Shown: in pieces, positions 1 to 11,112 of the stretch | Numbering within the stretch: position 1 is the stretch's first letter | Layout: the number at the start of each line of letters is the position of its first letter | Assembly: GCA_005656395.1 (NCBI GenBank) | Contig: SRSI01000010.1 | Location: 1,178,001 to 1,242,000 of the forward strand | DNA length: 64,000 nucleotides | From: Strongyloides papillosus | Lineage: Eukaryota; Nematoda; Chromadorea; Rhabditida; Strongyloididae | Reading direction: 5' to 3' | The notes under the pieces: model-generated | What the model was told of the DNA's origin: nothing | Databases searched by the model: none | Seen by the model: only the letters and a program-made list of their open reading frames with translations | Position numbers and translations under genes: made by a program

Positions 1-524
1 GACTATTTTTTTCTACATTTCTTGTAGCTATTTCATATTTATGATTTTAAAAATACTATACTTAAAAGAAGAAAAAACTTTGGTATTTGGCTTTTGATAA
101 GCATATTAAATTTTGTATAATATGATTAAAAAGAATTACAGAGTGCCTCACGAAATTCTCTTACCCGAAGAGATAAAAAACTTTTAGGTTTTTGTTTTAA
201 AATATAAAAATGTTTTCGAAATTTAAGTTAATCACAAAAATTTTTGTGGAACACTCTATGTTATTTAACACAAATTCTTTCAAAAAAAATTAATGCAAGG
301 ATATTTTTTCTTTAATATATGACATTGTTTTTGGTAATAATAAATATATCACAATAAAAGATAAAGTTTTAAGACATTACACTATCATCATTATTGGAAT
401 ATTAATTAAAGGAAATTATTTGTAGATAAAGTACATATAAAAGCAACATTAACTAATTGAATAAAAGATAGAAAAATGAAATTTTAAATATAAAAATTTA
501 TTATAAAAAAATCATATAATGATT
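1..524. other. intergenic, 3' flank of SLC35F-like gene
   Basis: AT-rich sequence downstream of the minus-strand transporter that ends at 525. I see no ORF with a recognisable product, no RNA gene and no clear repeat here. Confidence 0.5.
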
Positions 525-1703
525 TTACAAGGAAGCTTCTGTACTTTCATTTCTATTCGTATGTGTTGTTGCAGTTGTATTATGTCGATGTGACCAATTA
601 CAGGAACCAAAATTACTCACAATTTTTCGTAGCGGTTTACAAAAATCTTCATTACTTCCAGCAATTTCTGTTTCTTTTATTGAATATATTATGCTTCCAA
701 ATATCACTACAGCAAAAGATATAAAATATAATATGTGAAATTGATAGTGAAAAAGAAATATTCCTGCAATTAGGGAATAAAAATCTGCTGTCAATATAGA
801 CAAATTAAACATCAATGCAGAAGTTTTTTGCAAAACAATAGAGACCATCGAATAAAATATAAACATTGAAACTGAATATAACAAATACATGGCAATTACT
901 TTCCATGTCCAGTTAACTTCAGCCAAATTATTTCTTTCAAAAATAGCAAGCTGAATACCTGATATTATAAAACCTATTATGCCTACTATCCCAAGATATT
1001 CATTTCGACTATAATTTTTTACAAGTTTTTCTTCTCCAGTATTTGATAATGCATAGAGTGCAGATGAAGCAATACATAAACAATCTCCTAAAAATTTATT
1101 TGATTCACCTAAAGAACCGTTTTTATTTTCTAACACATCTGCCCAAATAAGAAATGCTATACCCAAAAGACATAAAGCCACTCCTACTATATGAAAAGTA
1201 AGATATCGTACACGTAAAAAAAGATATGATAAAATCATAACAAATGGTATTACTGAACAATCTAACAATTGAATAGATGTTAAATTGGTAAATTGATATG
1301 CCCAAACAACTAAATAATTTGCTTCAACATCTATAATTCCTAACAATAAATATTTCCATCCTCTATCCTTGATAATTTCAAAAAAAGACTCGCTTCCATC
1401 ACTAAAAATAAGCCCTAGTCCATAAACAAAAGATAGAAAAAAATAATTTAAAAATGATTGGGCCATTGGAGTGTTAACTTTAAATTCACTTAAATATTGT
1501 GATCCAATTCCAGTTCCACATAAACACAGTGATAGTATTTGACCATAACATATAGCTTTCAATGTTCTTTTAAATCTAAAGTTATCCAAACAACAACAAC
1601 AATCATAACCTTCTTCAGAATCTTCCGTTTCAGCTTGTTGAATTGCTAGTGGATATAAATTTGAAGTAGTAGTAGCAGATGAAAATTGAATTTGTTCCGG
1701 CAT
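525..1703 (-). CDS. SLC35F1/F2-type solute carrier (drug/metabolite transporter superfamily)
   Basis: Single-exon gene of 392 residues, starting at the first real ATG (1703-1701); the open frame extends a few codons upstream only through a TTG. After a hydrophilic N-terminus with a CCCC run (about residues 35-38) there are about ten hydrophobic segments, the usual DMT-fold layout. Features of the SLC35F1/F2/F6 group visible here are the conserved WAYQFTNLTSIQLLDCS stretch and GDCLCIASSALYALSN with the following EE. Family members are multi-pass membrane proteins of poorly defined substrate. The C-terminal tail is hydrophilic and Thr/Asn-rich. No splice acceptor abuts the ATG. Family assignment is firm; the substrate cannot be read from sequence. 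Confidence 0.88.
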   Translation of the reverse strand: MPEQIQFSSATTTSNLYPLAIQQAETEDSEEGYDCCCCLDNFRFKRTLKAICYGQILSLCLCGTGIGSQYLSEFKVNTPMAQSFLNYFFLSFVYGLGLIFSDGSESFFEIIKDRGWKYLLLGIIDVEANYLVVWAYQFTNLTSIQLLDCSVIPFVMILSYLFLRVRYLTFHIVGVALCLLGIAFLIWADVLENKNGSLGESNKFLGDCLCIASSALYALSNTGEEKLVKNYSRNEYLGIVGIIGFIISGIQLAIFERNNLAEVNWTWKVIAMYLLYSVSMFIFYSMVSIVLQKTSALMFNLSILTADFYSLIAGIFLFHYQFHILYFISFAVVIFGSIIYSIKETEIAGSNEDFCKPLRKIVSNFGSCNWSHRHNTTATTHTNRNESTEASL

Positions 1704-2547
1704 ATTTTGACAAGACAAAATTACTAATAATTCATGTATTTTAAGGTTTACTTAATTTTTCTTATACCATATGATAAGATAAAAGTTCATATCAACTTGA
1801 TAAAAATATATCAAATTATACAACCGAATACTTGAAAATTTTATAAAGTAAAGTTAGTAGAGATTGCTATAACAACTAACAACTTCGTAGCTGTCACTTT
1901 TGTGATCATTAACAAATGTTCAGTACTTTTGCTATGTATATATCACGTAATAATAATAATATATTTTTGTTTGTAATGATGAGCTAAAAGAAAGAAGATA
2001 TAAATACTTTATAACTATATTGTACTATCAATCAACGAAAAACATATTTATGATCAAAATTATTTAAACAAAATTGACATAATACAAGGCATTTTATTAC
2101 ATTGATATACATTGTTTACAAAAGATAAAATATTAGAATACCAAAATAAATACGATGCACATGTATATAACTTCAAAATACATTTTGTACCACAATTATA
2201 CTTTTAATAAAATCAAAATATCATTAAAACCTTTGAAAATTTACAAACAATATATTTCTATAATTGATTAATAACATTTCCCAAACCAAAAAATTTTTTA
2301 TATACGTATATACACATAACAATAATAATGATATGCCCGAAAATTTGTAATCCCATTTTTTATCAAAGTTATTTTTAATACTAATATTTGTTCGTATATT
2401 AAATTAATAAAATTTTTTGTTTATAATGTGAAGAGTCTCAAATGGATTTTTTGGTGTCCTGTCCTCGCTGTCATCATTTTTTAAATTCAAATAAGAGAAA
2501 TCATTTGAAAGGTTTTTGTAGTTGTAACTTTATAAATAAAAGAAAAA
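1704..2547. promoter_or_regulatory. divergent intergenic region between SLC35F-like and rpn-10
   Basis: About 840 bp between the divergent starts of the transporter and the proteasome gene, so it must carry both promoters. A TGATAAGATA GATA-type match lies near 1770 and could be by chance in such AT-rich DNA. No ORF supported. Confidence 0.4.
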
Positions 2548-3740
2548 ATGGTACAAGAAAGTACTATGATATGGTAAGTATATTTTATTTAGTTATACTA
2601 AAGTAAACTTTTTTTTTAAGTCTTGATAACTCTGCATGGATGAGGAATGGTGATTATCGTCCTACAAGATTTCAATGTCAAAAAGATGCTATTAATCTTT
2701 TATTTCAATGTAAAACTCGCTCTAATCCAGAAAACGCTGTTGGATTGTTGACTATGGCTGATGATGTTCGTGTACGTTCCACTATGACACAAGATGATCG
2801 TAAATTGTTTATCAAATTGCACGAGGTTGAAATTGAGAATGTTTCTAAAGTAATTCCTGCTATTAGAACGGCTCATTTAGCTTTAAAACATCGACCAAAC
2901 AAAAACCATAAAATGAGAATTATTGTTTTCATTGGAAGTCCAGTTCAGGATATCGATAACTCAGATTTAATTAAATTAGCTAAAAAATTAAAAAAAGAAA
3001 AAGTGAATGTTGATATTGTTTGTTTTGGAGAGGCTGCAGAAAAAAATAATGAGACATTTGAACAATTTATTGAAACATTAAATGGTAAAGAAGGAAAAGG
3101 TTCCAATATGGTTATTGCTACCAATGGTTTATTGACTGAGGCAATTGCATCTTCTGCAATATGCAAGAATGAAGATGGATCAGGAGGTAACCTCATCAAT
3201 ACTGGGTCAGGATTTGAATTTGGAATCGATGACGCTGATGATCCAGATCTTGCTCTTGCTTTAAGAGTCTCTCTTGAAGAACAAAGGCAAAAACAACGTA
3301 CAGAAGCAGGAAATACTGATGAAGGAGAGAAAATGGAAACAAATACCGTTGAGACTAGTGCTCCAGATGTTGCATTTATGACCGAGGAAGAACAACTTGC
3401 CTGGGCTTTGAAAATGTCAATGGCTGATGCTGACAAACCTTCTGAATCTGATGAAATACCTAAAAAGGAAGATGAGAATCCCGTTGAAGATGCCACTGTA
3501 AAAGAGGAGGCTATGGAAACTGAAGATTTTACAAATTTAATGAGTGATCCTGACTATCTTCGTGAGTTAGTTTCAACATTGGATGGCGTTGATGCTTCAC
3601 AAATCGAAAATGCTATTAGCGGATCAGATCCATCTGTCCAACTTGAATTTATGACAGAAGAGGAACAAATTGAGTGGGCTATCAGACAATCAATGAATCA
3701 ATCGGATGATAAAAAGAAAACGGATGATAAACAATCTTAA
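2548..3740 (+). CDS. rpn-10: 26S proteasome regulatory subunit RPN10/PSMD4
   Basis: Two exons, 2548-2573 and 2621-3740, joined across a 47 bp GTAAGT...TTTAAG intron, giving 381 residues. The spliced start reads MVQESTMICLDNSAWMRNGD, the hallmark N-terminus of RPN10. Residues 1-190 form the von Willebrand A domain that docks in the proteasome lid/base interface. Three ubiquitin-interacting motifs follow: DPDLALALRVSLEEQ, EEEQLAWALKMSMAD and EEEQIEWAIRQSMN. These bind polyubiquitin chains and deliver substrates. The protein is slightly longer than the C. elegans and human orthologues because of acidic linkers between UIMs. An AATAAA at 3829-3834 is a plausible polyadenylation signal. The first exon encodes under nine codons, so ORF-only prediction would start too late, at 2640. 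Confidence 0.97.
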
Positions 3741-4722
3741 GTCTATAGAAAAGTAACTTATTTTAACATTGATATATATTGTATTTGAATGACAAATTAA
3801 AATTATGGTTCATATATTTTGTTCGTGAAATAAATTTTGACTAACGTTACTGTAATATAATTATTTATTTAATTAATGCAAATAGATTAGCAAACTATGG
3901 AACTTTCATACCTTTTGTTTGTAGAGTTACCATTTTGTGAAACCCCGTAGGTGGTACGATATCATTCAAAGTAAAGTTTTGATCTTGGAAGTGATTATTG
4001 CTTTATAAGAGTACATGTCATCATAAACACTCTGGAGAAATGTTTCTATACTTTCTTCGTTAAATAACAAATGTTGAAGTAATATCCAAGATTATTAAAT
4101 ATCATCGAAATTTTTATTTATTTTTGGTTGAATAAAATATTATTTTGTATGTTACAGAAAAAAAGTAATTAAACATTGTAAAAAATATGGTACAAGAAAT
4201 TTCTGCTTTTTTTGAAGGTATTACGTTTTTTAAAATTCTTTTGTTGATTTTACAACAACAAAAAGAAATTTCATCATTTTGTTTTTGAGAATTTATTATT
4301 TCTAAGACAATTTAGATTTAAAATAATAAAACTTCCAATTAAATCAAATTATCATACTCAAATATAAAGTAATCGCAAAGGATTATTCCTCTAACGTTAA
4401 AGTTAAACCTTCTTTAATATGAACATTGAGAATCTTCTTTATAATTTGAGTATTTGAGGGTTTACAGATTCCCAAGAAATATGGTATTATCAATGAAATG
4501 CTTGTTTTTGTAAAATGATTCTCCAATAATAAAAGAAAATCATTTTTACAATATAATTGCTTGTTTTGTACATGGTTCCGTAGATTTCCAAGACGTCCAA
4601 TTGATTCTATTTTAAAATTAAGTGACTTCAGATGACTAATTTTTTAATATATCATTGTTGTTAATAAATATTTCGTATTCATTAGTAAGAATAACATATG
4701 TATTTTATTTGTTCTGAAAAAT
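3741..4722. other. intergenic, convergent 3' ends
   Basis: About 980 bp between the 3' ends of rpn-10 and the minus-strand BTB-like gene. Short AT tracts only; no supported gene, RNA or repeat. Confidence 0.45.
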
Positions 4723-5754
4723 TTATTCGACTTTATTAATATAATCTTCCATTTTGTTTATTACTTTACATTTAAAATGTTCAAATTCAACATCATTATT
4801 TTTTACTAAACTTTCTTCATTTATTTCAATATTATATTCAGTATCATCCTCCATTTCTTCATCAATGTCTTCGACCATATCCTCATTATCATCGCCATCT
4901 TCATTCATACTACTACTGTATTCCATACTTTCATCATCTAAATTTCCTTCGTCATTATCCTCATCATCCTCTTCATCATCACTATCCTCATCAAAATCGT
5001 TCACATTATCCATTATTAAATTTATATCGGCTTCATTATTACATTTTCGTTGATAAAGATAATAAAGTCTATCAATATCTTGATCTTCTTCTTCACTAGT
5101 AACTTGCAAACCTGTATTATCGCCACCTAGATATTCCTCTTCAAAATACTTATGATATCGATAAAATCCAATCGTTCGAGCAATTTTTGAATAGAAACAA
5201 TTAATATAAACAGTAATACGTTTCATAAATGCATAATCGACAACAAAAAAGTCTGCAAGTCTATATAGTTCAACAATCATATCCAAAGTAATAACAATAA
5301 TTTGTGCATAGTAATACTTTAAAACTACTACAAAATGATTAAAAGAAAAATCCTCAATATTAAAGATATTGACTTGTTTATCAGTAATACAATCGAATTT
5401 AAATTTAAAATAAGCAAAATATTTTAATAGAAATTCTTTTCTAACAACAACACAACCATCATAGAATATTAGTTTAATAAAACCATTTTTTACAGGTAAA
5501 TCTTCACCAGTAAAAGCATTATATGGATCTAGATTATAAGTTAAAACAAAATCACGATATGCATTTTTTCCATAAAAATAATATGGTCTTACTAAACCAA
5601 TAGATGTTATTGTTACTCTACCATTTTCGAAGTCATCTTCAGTTAGACAGTGACCTTTGGATTCAATTTTCCGAAGGATTCTTAATAATTTTAAATCTCT
5701 GTAAGTTATAGTGGGAGAATTAACGTGATCGTCATATAATTCGGATACTTCCAT
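4723..5754 (-). CDS. BTB/POZ-like protein with acidic tail
   Basis: Single exon, 343 residues, ATG at 5754. A TTTTTAG acceptor about 20 bp upstream (near 5774) suggests trans-splicing and supports this start. The middle (about residues 85-190) reads like a divergent BTB/POZ domain: a strand-rich start (IKLIFYDGCVVVRKEFLLKY), then alternating helices ending in LYRLADFFVVDYAFMKRIT, a typical BTB core ending. The C-terminal third is extremely acidic (Asp/Glu runs at about 225-320). BTB proteins usually act as dimeric adaptors, often for Cullin-3 ubiquitin ligases; whether this one does is unknown. The acidic tract also occurs in histone- or RNA-associated proteins. Assignment rests on pattern, not on a diagnostic motif. 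Confidence 0.55.
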   Translation of the reverse strand: MEVSELYDDHVNSPTITYRDLKLLRILRKIESKGHCLTEDDFENGRVTITSIGLVRPYYFYGKNAYRDFVLTYNLDPYNAFTGEDLPVKNGFIKLIFYDGCVVVRKEFLLKYFAYFKFKFDCITDKQVNIFNIEDFSFNHFVVVLKYYYAQIIVITLDMIVELYRLADFFVVDYAFMKRITVYINCFYSKIARTIGFYRYHKYFEEEYLGGDNTGLQVTSEEEDQDIDRLYYLYQRKCNNEADINLIMDNVNDFDEDSDDEEDDEDNDEGNLDDESMEYSSSMNEDGDDNEDMVEDIDEEMEDDTEYNIEINEESLVKNNDVEFEHFKCKVINKMEDYINKVE

Positions 5755-6206
5755 TATAAATTTTAATAACTAAAAATTCGATAAGAAATTATTATGGTTT
5801 TAAATTGACAACAAAAAGAAATGCTTTTCGCAGTAAGCTTCTAAAATAGTTTTAAATTGTTGTAATGACAGTTACAAATATATTTACCAAATAATATTTA
5901 ACTTTATTTTCAAGACAAAAATTGGTTTAAAGTCAATGAACTACTTTAATAAATTCTTTAATATTGATATTTAAAATATTTTCACAAGATTGCGTGCAAA
6001 AATGTAGGTAGACTTTTTTACAGAAAAATTATAGAAAAACGCATATTATTAGAATAGTTGTAAATTGTATTGTGATTAATTTTTTTTACGAAAAGTCATT
6101 GACAATTTTTCTAAATTTTAAATAAATGTAAAAATTTTATACTATATGATTAAATAATAAAAATATTTTTACAATGTAAAATAATAGATAAAATTTTGTT
6201 CAATGA
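5755..6206. other. intergenic between BTB-like and CPG4-like genes
   Basis: About 450 bp of AT-rich sequence. It holds the BTB-like gene's 5' region with the candidate trans-splice acceptor near 5774. Nothing else supported. Confidence 0.4.
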
Positions 6207-7256
6207 TTAGAGGAAATTTACATCATCATAGAAATTTAAAGGTGAATCATTACTTATATTATAGGTAAATGGATCTTGGACTTCCAGTATTTCGTTTTTC
6301 TCCACATTTCTTTGTGGAAGTTCCTTCTGAAGTCGATATTTTTTTGCAATTTCTTTACTTAATCTTTCATCAATTCTTAATTGATTCATAATAGAGGGAT
6401 CATGCAAAAAAGCACATTTTAATGGTAAAACTGACGAAATTATGGGAGATATAGGTCCTGCTACTGCCTGTACATCAGCTATTGGTCTTAAAACAACTTC
6501 TGCCAATATTGATCCTGCTGTTCCATCGCAACGTGTATTTAATTTTTGTTTATAACAACTCAACATACATTCAGCAACACGACACATTTCATTTACTGAT
6601 ATTTTTGCTATATATGGATCAAAAGCTTCTAAAAACTTAAAATCTTGTTGAAATATTTTTTTTATTGAAATTCCATTTATTAAATTTGAAGCCATACAAA
6701 GAGTTTCACATTCTAAAAAGTCTATTTATAAATTGTGGTTAAAAATTACCAGCATTTGAATAGCGGAACCAATCGGTAATGCAAGGAATTGTGGCATCAA
6801 ACGCGTCCTTTTGTTCTTCACACATGTATTTTACGCCACTTGTGGCTGTGACAAAAAATTTCTGACTTGGGCATTGTGGTCTTTTTTCCATGCACATTCT
6901 AGCGGAATCATACTCTCTAAAAACATTAAAAAAATGTAAATATTTCCTCAAGTCTTTTAAACTAACTCGCATATAGTTTTATATTTTTCTGAAATTTTCA
7001 TAGACATTGACATTGCAGGTTTAACAATTCTAATTATCTCATCATTACAGTAGTGTAAACATTCATCAGGACCAGTGTAAATTTCTTCTGTACCAACATT
7101 TTCATCCATAGAAAATATATCGTTTATAGAAAGGTCACCTGAAGTATTTTCTCCTCCATTTTCGCCATCAAAAAAACTTCTTTTATCCAGAGGAGAAAGT
7201 TTAAATGAAATTGAACCAAAAACAAAGCAATTAATAATTAGTAAGGAGAATAGCAT
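6207..7256 (-). CDS. secreted cysteine-rich protein, CPG4-domain-like
   Basis: Three exons on the minus strand: 7256-6967, 6916-6750 and 6712-6207 (introns of 50 and 37 bp, phases consistent), 320 residues. A signal peptide is clear (MLFSLLIINCFVFGS). The mature protein has an Asp/Glu/Gly-rich N-terminal stretch, then a cysteine pattern beginning CLHYC and continuing through TICEE, ARMCMEKRPQC, KYMCEEQ, IPCITDWF, ECETLCM, NEMCRVAECMLSC and NTRCDG. That spacing, with FxxxxxYxC and FDATIPC-type segments, resembles nematode chondroitin proteoglycan 4 (CPG4) domains, which are secreted extracellular proteins. The CPG4 call is inference from spacing; secretion is well supported. The exon 1 donor is within GCGA|GTTAGT; an alternative donor 3 bp away breaks the frame. 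Confidence 0.65.
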
Positions 7257-8727
7257 CTTGACTTTAACACTAACAATTGGATGACTAAATTTAATTTATA
7301 TAGTAATATTGTCATCAAAACATTTTTTTTCTTTTACGATATTTAAACAATTTTACTGCCTAATCATAAAGAGTGAATTAGATACAAACTTTTAAAAATA
7401 ATTTTTTATACAAGAATATTACGTATATGTAATAAATATATTTCAATTTTTATGTTGGATCAATCATTCGAATATAGGTCCCATTCATGTATATCGTCAA
7501 ATATGTCACTTTTTTTGGTGGTAAAAATTATTTGTGTAATAAAAATGAATAGATAACTGTATTTAGTAGCATTTGGTAGTATTTGCAGCAAATTTATTTT
7601 TTTGCAGCATTTGTATTTCTGAGTATTATTTTGGCTGAAATTTATAAATTGGTGTCAATTTTTTATTTATAATCTAATTTTATTAGTTTGTATGTCCAAT
7701 TTTTTTAGCTAATTTTGTTTTTTTAGCAGTAAACTATTATACTATTATGTTTTTGAACTGTCTCGCAAACTTGTTTTTAAATTTTTTTCCAAAATATTTT
7801 AATATTTTAATAAAAGTAATAAGGTTTATTAATAATTATTTAAATTTCATCTGCCATAATTTTATGATTTTTTCAAAGGTAATACATTATTTCATTCATA
7901 TTGTGATAAAGCTTAAGAATTGCATTCACTAATAGGCACTGCTATAATTAATCACTCCATATGGGGAATAGGGTCAAAAGGTCCACGAATTTGACCCGTT
8001 TATATAATTTTTAAGTTTAATAAATTACTATAAAGTCATCCAGTGAATCGTTGTTTATTATAAATGCAGCAAGACTACTTCTATTTATTTTTGTGAACCA
8101 AAAAAGTCGACTTTTGACCTCTATTAATTTAAAAAAAAATGCATTCGAAAATTTTTTTGAAATTTTTGAAAAATTTAAATTCTTTCAAAATAGTTTATTT
8201 CTAGTTCAGATATGTTTTTATTATATAAAAGTTTATTTTCACAACATTTGGGCCTTTAATCATTTAAATAAGAAGGTGTCAGCAAATTTAAAAAATCTTT
8301 TTACTGTCAAATTCCTTTTTTTTATCAAACCTTTCACTTTTTTTTTATAAAATTCGCTGTTTTACATGATTTTTAGTTATTTTGAATGAAAAAAAGTTTT
8401 GGAAAAATTTGCAAAAATGATAAAAAAACATTATTAATTATTCGTAATTTATCATAAATCTATATAAAATGTTGTTTTATTACATTTTATATTTGAAAAA
8501 TTAGGGGGTTCCTGTTCTAAAGATACTCCGAATTAATAATTTTAAACGATAAATACTTGTGTATAATCAATTTAAAACAATAGTTAATGAAAAAAATAAA
8601 AGTATATAGAAAAAAAATAATTTTTATATTTAATCATTTTAATCGGAATTTGAATGTCAAAATATATTATGGAAAAGTTTCGATTATACTTTTAATTAAT
8701 ATGTACAAAATAAGTCTAAACAATTGT
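7257..8727. other. 1.5 kb AT-rich intergenic region
   Basis: Upstream of the CPG4-like gene and downstream of the cathepsin-like gene. It contains a GGGTCAAA/TTTGACCC inverted repeat at 7971-7997 and short imperfect repeats of the type GTAGCATTTG/GCAGCATTTG near 7570-7612. Open frames here are low-complexity Phe/Ile/Asn/Lys strings with no coding character. Confidence 0.45.
7971..7997. repeat. short inverted repeat (8 bp stem)
   Basis: GGGTCAAA at 7971-7978 pairs with TTTGACCC at 7990-7997 around an 11-nt loop. It stands out because its stem is GC-richer than the surroundings. Function unknown. Confidence 0.4.
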
Positions 8728-10417
8728 TTACAACAACCCCGCTTCATATTCAAGGCCAAAACGTTCTATTAAAGTTGTATCAATCTTAAATACTCCATTA
8801 TCACCCCAATAATTTCCAAATGAATTTAGAGCAAGCCAATAATGCTTTCCACTAGGATCAGTTCCCCATCCAATGAGTTTTACAACATGCCAATATATTA
8901 TTCTTTTACTAAAATTTTCTTCTGGATATGGGTGAAAAATACCACTACTGTAATGTAAAAATTCTTCAGTTACCGGAAATGCCATTGTTGTAGGACCAGC
9001 TAAATATAATTCTTTTTTAATTATTGTACGCACCTCTTCCGATGTTAAAGGAGATGGTGAGGATTTATTGAAATATTCAACAACACTTGGAACTATCGCA
9101 CGTTCGTCACCATTTTGACTAATTGTCATTGATCTTGAAACTAATGTATAGGCAATACTTCCAAAATGTTTATCCTCTTCATATTCATTTTTGTAATAAA
9201 TATTTTGACAACTTCGAATACATGATCTCCTATATTCTCCTTCAACATAAGTTGAAGGACTACATGGTACTCCACAAGAAATATCCATACCATAAGGTCT
9301 ACAACCATCTCTACCACCTGTAACAATTCCCTCGAGAACCCAATAAACTAATACTTTAAGTGGATCCCCTCCATAACATGAACCACAAACTTTACAACAT
9401 GATAAAACATCTTCCATGGACAATAAACTCTGGTATGTACCGTTGCTACCTATACATGCTCTATCAGATATTACAGATACCGATGAAGCAGAAAAACATG
9501 ATCCACAATTACCTTGATTAATTATCGTAGAAATAGTTGGACAATTTGGCCATTTAATCCTTGCATCAAATTCTTTAGGTAATTGTGATTCAGGAAAATC
9601 TTCCAGCATTTGTAGATGTTGTTTCATTCGATCCGATTTGAAAAACTTTTCTAAATATTCCAAATATTCCTTTACAGCTGTACTGTTCCTTACGGTTTTA
9701 TAATTATAATTTGTTACTTTCTCGCCAAACTTATTAAATTTAGCTTTCCAGCGGACGTCTTTCCCTTGATTTACCTGGCTTACCAAATGTTTTAAATAAC
9801 TATCTCTTGTTAATATTTCTCTTTTATTCATTACATATTTATAATACAAACCTGCTAGTGCTAAGGCAGAAGCTATCACTTAAAAAATGTTGATAAAATT
9901 ATTAAAATGATTTAATAACTTACCTAAAATAATAAATAAACCTACAAAAATCCATAGAAATTTTTTTGGAAATTTTTGTTGATTATTATTTGTATTTTGA
10001 TTTCTTCTTATTTCTTCTGCCGTATGTCCCTTCATTAATTTATCTAAAAAAAATTTATATAGAATATAAAAATTCTATTATATGTATATCAATAATTTAA
10101 AACAAAAAATATAAATAAAAATATTTCATCTTCTAGATAACTTTCAGAATGCATATTTTAAAAATCAATTTAAAAATGTAGATCATTCAATTATATAAAT
10201 TTTAAATAAGATCAATAGTGTTTTTTTTTTGATTTATAAAGTGGCATTTTTCTCTTACCAGCCAACTTATTTAAAAAATTTTTAAGCAAGTATATAACAA
10301 TAAAAATATATTAAAGATTTCTGAGGAAAATCTACTAGACTTACCTAAACTTTCATTCTTTAAGGCGTGTCCAGCAGTCTTTGACAGAGAAGATACAGAA
10401 CGTCTTCTTCTTACCAT
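8728..10417 (-). CDS. type II membrane-anchored cathepsin B-like cysteine protease
   Basis: Three exons: 10417-10345, 10043-9924 and 9878-8728, in phase, 447 residues. An in-frame upstream ATG at 10462 is an alternative start. A basic cytosolic start (MVRRRRSVSS) is followed by one hydrophobic segment at about 53-77 and no cleavable signal peptide, so the protein should be a type II membrane protein with a lumenal or extracellular protease. The papain-fold domain holds QGNCGSCF (Cys at about 192), WHVVKLIGWG with the catalytic His, and ALNSFGNYWGDNG with the catalytic Asn. GCRPY and many cysteines are cathepsin B-like. Departures: the Trp after the catalytic Cys is Phe, and the occluding-loop His-His pair is absent, so dipeptidyl-carboxypeptidase activity is unlikely. 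Activity itself cannot be settled here. Confidence 0.85.
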
Positions 10418-11112
10418 TTTAATATAATTAGAGCATATTTTTAGTAAAATTGTCACTTTCAATATATTATTATTTGAATATCAAATACTTTGCTTTTGAC
10501 CTCTACCTGTCTATTAGTTTTTGATGGACAGCTTTAACTAGTCTTGTTGATATTCAAGAAAGACACAATACAATAAGCAGTATTTTATTATACTTTATCT
10601 ATTTAGTCAAAATCTAATCAACAGTTACTAAAATAATATATGTTGCATTTACAATTTTTATACAAAAGTTGAATAAAATTGAGATAAACAGGTTTGATGT
10701 TTATTACAAACTTTATTAAGAATTTGTTATTCAACTTATTGTTTTATATTCCTATTTAATTTTTAGTTATTTTATCCAAAATTATCTTATAGAATAAGAA
10801 CCTGAAAATATATTACTGCTTAATTTTTTTTATTACCCTATTTTTCATAACTAGCATTTAAAAAGAGATTGTTATTTATAAAATAAAATTATATAAGATA
10901 AATACTTTCATTGCGAAAATAAATATGTAAAAGCTTTAAATAAGTGAAAAAGTATATATATGTATAAATCACAGGGATAATATAAAATAATAAAATGCTT
11001 GATAGTCATTTTGAAATCCATGAGTTAAAGTGAAAGAGGCAGTAAATGTCTCGAATTATGAATTATTAACAAATAAGTTATAAATTTAAAAATAATTGTT
11101 TACGGATAATTG
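10418..11112. other. intergenic upstream of cathepsin-like gene
   Basis: About 690 bp between the cathepsin-like start and the 3' end of the zinc-finger gene. AT-rich, no supported gene or RNA. It must carry the cathepsin promoter. Confidence 0.4.

Noticed and set aside
2945..3496. 183-codon minus-strand frame antisense to rpn-10
   Set aside because: It mirrors the codon structure of the real gene; Ser/Phe-rich shadow frame with no independent support.
7560..7625. Short GTAGCATTTG-type near-repeats suggesting a tandem array
   Set aside because: Only a few imperfect, irregularly spaced copies; not enough for a tandem repeat or CRISPR-like array, which is not expected in this organism.
10251..10265. 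Possible 7-nt microexon in the first cathepsin intron (AG TTGGCTG GT)
   Set aside because: Including it shifts the frame to a stop at once, while direct joining of the flanking exons gives a continuous protein.
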